Positions 49,161 to 51,299 of a DNA stretch of 51,299 bases are shown here, one piece after another; positions within the stretch are counted from its first letter, which is position 1; each line of letters begins with the position of its first letter. The stretch spans positions 1-51,299 of the forward strand of contig CAZGKW010000032.1 of the NCBI GenBank assembly GCA_964526295.1, read 5' to 3'. This DNA is from CAZGKW01 sp964526295 (GTDB lineage Bacteria; Planctomycetota; Phycisphaerae; FEN-1346). The notes under the pieces are model-generated. The model was not told where the DNA came from and searched no databases. It was given only the letters and a program-made list of their open reading frames with translations. The position numbers and the translations under genes are program-made.

Positions 49161-51268
49161 CGGCCAGGTGCTTTCCGGAGTGTTTCGGCGATGTCGCGGA
49201 GTTCCGGGTGCTCGCGTCCGATTCTACGCAGGCGTCTTCTCTGGCCGAACTTGAGCCGCTCGTTCCGGAGGTAGCACTGCTCTGCGGCATCCAGAAGCGT
49301 AACGAGTTCGTCCGTCATTTTGGGACGCAGGTGCCGCAGCGCATTCACTATTGCCTGCCTTGCCGTCGGCTCGCTGGCGGTGAGGTCGGCAAACAGCGAA
49401 AGAACAAGCTCGCGGTCTCCGAAACGCGTGAGAAGCCGGACAAGAGAAGCCCGCACCCGCTCGTCTTTTTCGAATCCCAGCAGCTGAGCCACTTCCGTGG
49501 CGTGTCCCTCAATGCCGGTCTCGCAAAGAACCGCCGCGGCCTTTACTCTCGTATCGGTGTCTGAGGTGGAGATCGCGCGGAGCGCACCCCGCCGCAAGGC
49601 GTCGACAGCAGGTTCCAGACCCACCAGTGACGCGCGTTCGTCTTCGGAGGCCTTGAGATAGTAATCCAGCCAGGAGCCCTCCGGTGTTGCTCGCACGTAA
49701 TCACTGAGCAAAGAGCGCACCACGGGGTCCCGCTCCGCAGCAAAGTAAGGAAGCAGCATTAAGCGGTTTTGGCCCTCCCCGGCACGTGCCAGTTGTTGGG
49801 CGGCCGCGCGTCTCGCTTGCGTGGGGTTCCCTTGACTCAACTGGCCGAGAACGAAAATGAATCCCAGTCCGGACTGCGCGACCTGTTTGGCCCAGACCGC
49901 CTCCACATGTATCGCCAGCGGCGACAGGTGGGTGAAGACGATGGCGCACATCGCCAGGATGTCGCGCGGGAGCTCCGGTTGTCGCAGAAATCGGTCAAGG
50001 AGTTTCTCGGCCGTGTCATTGTCTTCGTCACGGAAGAGCGAAAGGAGCGCCTGAACTTCTGGCCCGGCGTCTTTCTGGAGCCTTCCGAGCAACTCCTCGG
50101 CGGCGACAAGAGATTCGATGGGGCGCGAGGCTTCAGACGCCCACGTGCGGAATCCCTGGGATTCTGCGGCCGACGACGCTGCCCGTTTGGCGGCGGCAAG
50201 AATAGCGTCGTGGTATTCCTTGCGGACGGAATCTAGGAGTGCTTGCAGCCGGTCCCAGCCAGTCTGACGATCCAGATAGTCATGTATGACCTCTCTGCCA
50301 GAGGCCAGAATACTCTTCTGTTCTGGCGAGAGAAGGTCGGCGCGTTCGTCGAGGAATCGGTTCAACTTCGCAACTGTATCCGTGGCCGAACGGCAGGCCT
50401 CTTCATAGAGTTGTCGCTCCCGCTCCTCCTTGATGCGCCGGCGCATGTCCGTCAGCGCCGCTTCGACCTTTCGGGTCAGTACGCCGACCTGTGCGGCGTT
50501 CAGCCGGTACGGTGCGGCCATCTCGGCATTGACGGTCTTCGAGGTACCTTTATCCATTGCCGATACCGACAGCGTCCCAGCCGCGTCGACCTCAAAGGTC
50601 ACCTCCACAACGGGGACGCCAGCAGGGGCCGGCGGCACGCCCGTGAGCGTGACTTCGCCGACGAAGATGTTATCGCTTTCTCTTGCCTCTTCCCCCTCGT
50701 ACACCCGGACCGTCACGCTATCCTGGTTATCGGTGGTCGTGGTAAAGGTCTCTTCGGCGCTCGTGGGAATGGTGGTGTTCCGCCGGATCAACACGCTGGG
50801 CATGTTGCCTTTGAGGGCGACAGACAGGCTTCGTGGTGTCACATCGAGAAGCAGGCGGTCTCGGGCCGGTCCCTCATTGGCGAGCATGGCGGCAAGGTGG
50901 GTCGCACCCACCGCCACGGCCTCTTCCGGATGGACGGATCGATTGGGTTCCTTGCCGAAAACCTCCCTGACGAGCGATTGGACGGCGGGGATGCGCGAAG
51001 ATCCGCCTACAAGAACCACCTCCTCCAATTCATGCGTACTTACGTGGGCATCCTCGATACAGGCAAGACAGATCTTTCGGCAGCGTTCGAGAACGTCGCT
51101 GGCAAGCTCCTCAAATGTTGAGCGAGCGATGCAAGCATCGAGGTGCCAGGGCCCGGCAGCATCTCCCGAGATGAATGGAAGGTTTACCCTGGTTTCTGCA
51201 ATGTCCGTGAGTTCGCACTTGGCTTTCTCCGCGGCCTCCTTTAGCACTACAACGCCAAGTTGGCTCAA
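49157..51268 (-). CDS. Hsp70-like protein with C-terminal HEAT repeats (5' end beyond window, frame broken)
   Basis: 703 codons are open from 51268 to the stop. Residues about 1-135 are the end of an Hsp70 nucleotide-binding domain (LKEAAEKAKCEL, RVNLPFISGDAAGP, VVLVGGSSRIPAVQ, FGKEPNRSVHPEEAVAVGA). About 140-270 is the substrate-binding beta domain (LLLDVTPRSLSVAL, RNTTIPTSAEETFTTT, TFEVDAAGTLSVSAMDKG), then the helical lid. From about 400 the protein continues as HEAT-like helices (LVRLLTRFGDRELVLSLFAD), unlike DnaK. The missing N-terminal half lies right of the window: upstream codons in another frame (51297-51265) encode EAIDLQHNRS and end in TGA, overlapping the TTG at 51268. A single-base indel or frameshift would join them. 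Confidence 0.78.
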   Translation of the reverse strand: MSQLGVVVLKEAAEKAKCELTDIAETRVNLPFISGDAAGPWHLDACIARSTFEELASDVLERCRKICLACIEDAHVSTHELEEVVLVGGSSRIPAVQSLVREVFGKEPNRSVHPEEAVAVGATHLAAMLANEGPARDRLLLDVTPRSLSVALKGNMPSVLIRRNTTIPTSAEETFTTTTDNQDSVTVRVYEGEEARESDNIFVGEVTLTGVPPAPAGVPVVEVTFEVDAAGTLSVSAMDKGTSKTVNAEMAAPYRLNAAQVGVLTRKVEAALTDMRRRIKEERERQLYEEACRSATDTVAKLNRFLDERADLLSPEQKSILASGREVIHDYLDRQTGWDRLQALLDSVRKEYHDAILAAAKRAASSAAESQGFRTWASEASRPIESLVAAEELLGRLQKDAGPEVQALLSLFRDEDNDTAEKLLDRFLRQPELPRDILAMCAIVFTHLSPLAIHVEAVWAKQVAQSGLGFIFVLGQLSQGNPTQARRAAAQQLARAGEGQNRLMLLPYFAAERDPVVRSLLSDYVRATPEGSWLDYYLKASEDERASLVGLEPAVDALRRGALRAISTSDTDTRVKAAAVLCETGIEGHATEVAQLLGFEKDERVRASLVRLLTRFGDRELVLSLFADLTASEPTARQAIVNALRHLRPKMTDELVTLLDAAEQCYLRNERLKFGQRRRLRRIGREHPELRDIAETLRKAPGR

Positions 51269-51299
51269 GAACGGTTATGCTGCAAGTCGATAGCTTCTT
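51265..51299 (-). CDS. upstream Hsp70 nucleotide-binding-domain fragment in another frame
   Basis: The frame starting at 51297 gives EAIDLQHNRS, matching the GIDL... segment just before LKEAAEKAK in Hsp70 proteins, and stops at TGA 51267-51265. It is the last visible piece of the N-terminal part; the continuing frame starts one base away. Whether this is a true frameshift, programmed coupling or a sequence error cannot be told here. Confidence 0.55.
   Translation of the reverse strand, partial: EAIDLQHNRS

Overview
The window is GC-rich (roughly two-thirds G+C by eye) and looks like an anaerobic or microaerophilic member of the Planctomycetota, probably an uncultured Phycisphaerae-like lineage. 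The signs are a secreted protein carrying dockerin-like EF-hand repeats plus a PEP-CTERM anchor, an arylsulfatase, a GH42 beta-galactosidase, a sialidase, several uncharacterised secreted proteins, a lone type II pseudopilin, a 2-oxoacid:ferredoxin oxidoreductase, and extracytoplasmic oxygen-defence lipoproteins. The taxonomic call is inference from gene content; there is no rRNA gene.

Layout. 1-3590 is an accessory island next to tRNA-Ser(CGA): the end of an ArsA-like ATPase, an FmdB-type zinc ribbon, a low-GC ArsM-like arsenite methyltransferase, a YlbF-family protein and an AhpD-like protein, followed by a broken methyltransferase, an orphan ORF and an internally deleted tyrosine integrase. 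3744-11563 is a minus-strand block of exported proteins: two paralogous beta-helix-like proteins flanking a sialidase, a VCBS/FG-GAP repeat protein and a hypothetical. Next come a metallophosphoesterase, TadA with tRNA-Arg(ACG), and a Gfo/Idh/MocA oxidoreductase whose promoter and first codons are duplicated 1.6 kb away, around a truncated APC permease and a hemerythrin lipoprotein.

16249-21326 (plus strand) holds an exported phosphatase-like protein with a HEAT tail, the dockerin/PEP-CTERM protein, a cupin and a pseudopilin. 21343-23794 is a metal ABC transporter (permease, ATPase, lipoprotein). 24084-29526 holds a CAP-domain protein, a sulfatase and a GH42 enzyme. 29799-32327 is an Rrf2-cysH-sulfite reductase operon with a clear promoter and operator. 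nadA and a PocR-GAF-SpoIIE phosphatase follow on the plus strand.

36740-44224 contains the four subunits of a 2-oxoacid:ferredoxin oxidoreductase interleaved with sugar-related genes (oligogalacturonate lyase-like, ThuA-like, zinc-type dehydrogenase, an uncharacterised barrel-like protein) and an oppositely oriented exported superoxide dismutase. 44294-48067 is housekeeping (NAD kinase, dxs, ispA). After tRNA-Ala(CGC) the sequence changes character: lower GC, short direct repeats, and an Hsp70-like/HEAT protein translationally coupled to a putative HExxH metallopeptidase. With the arsenic island, this right-edge pair is the best candidate for a poorly described system.
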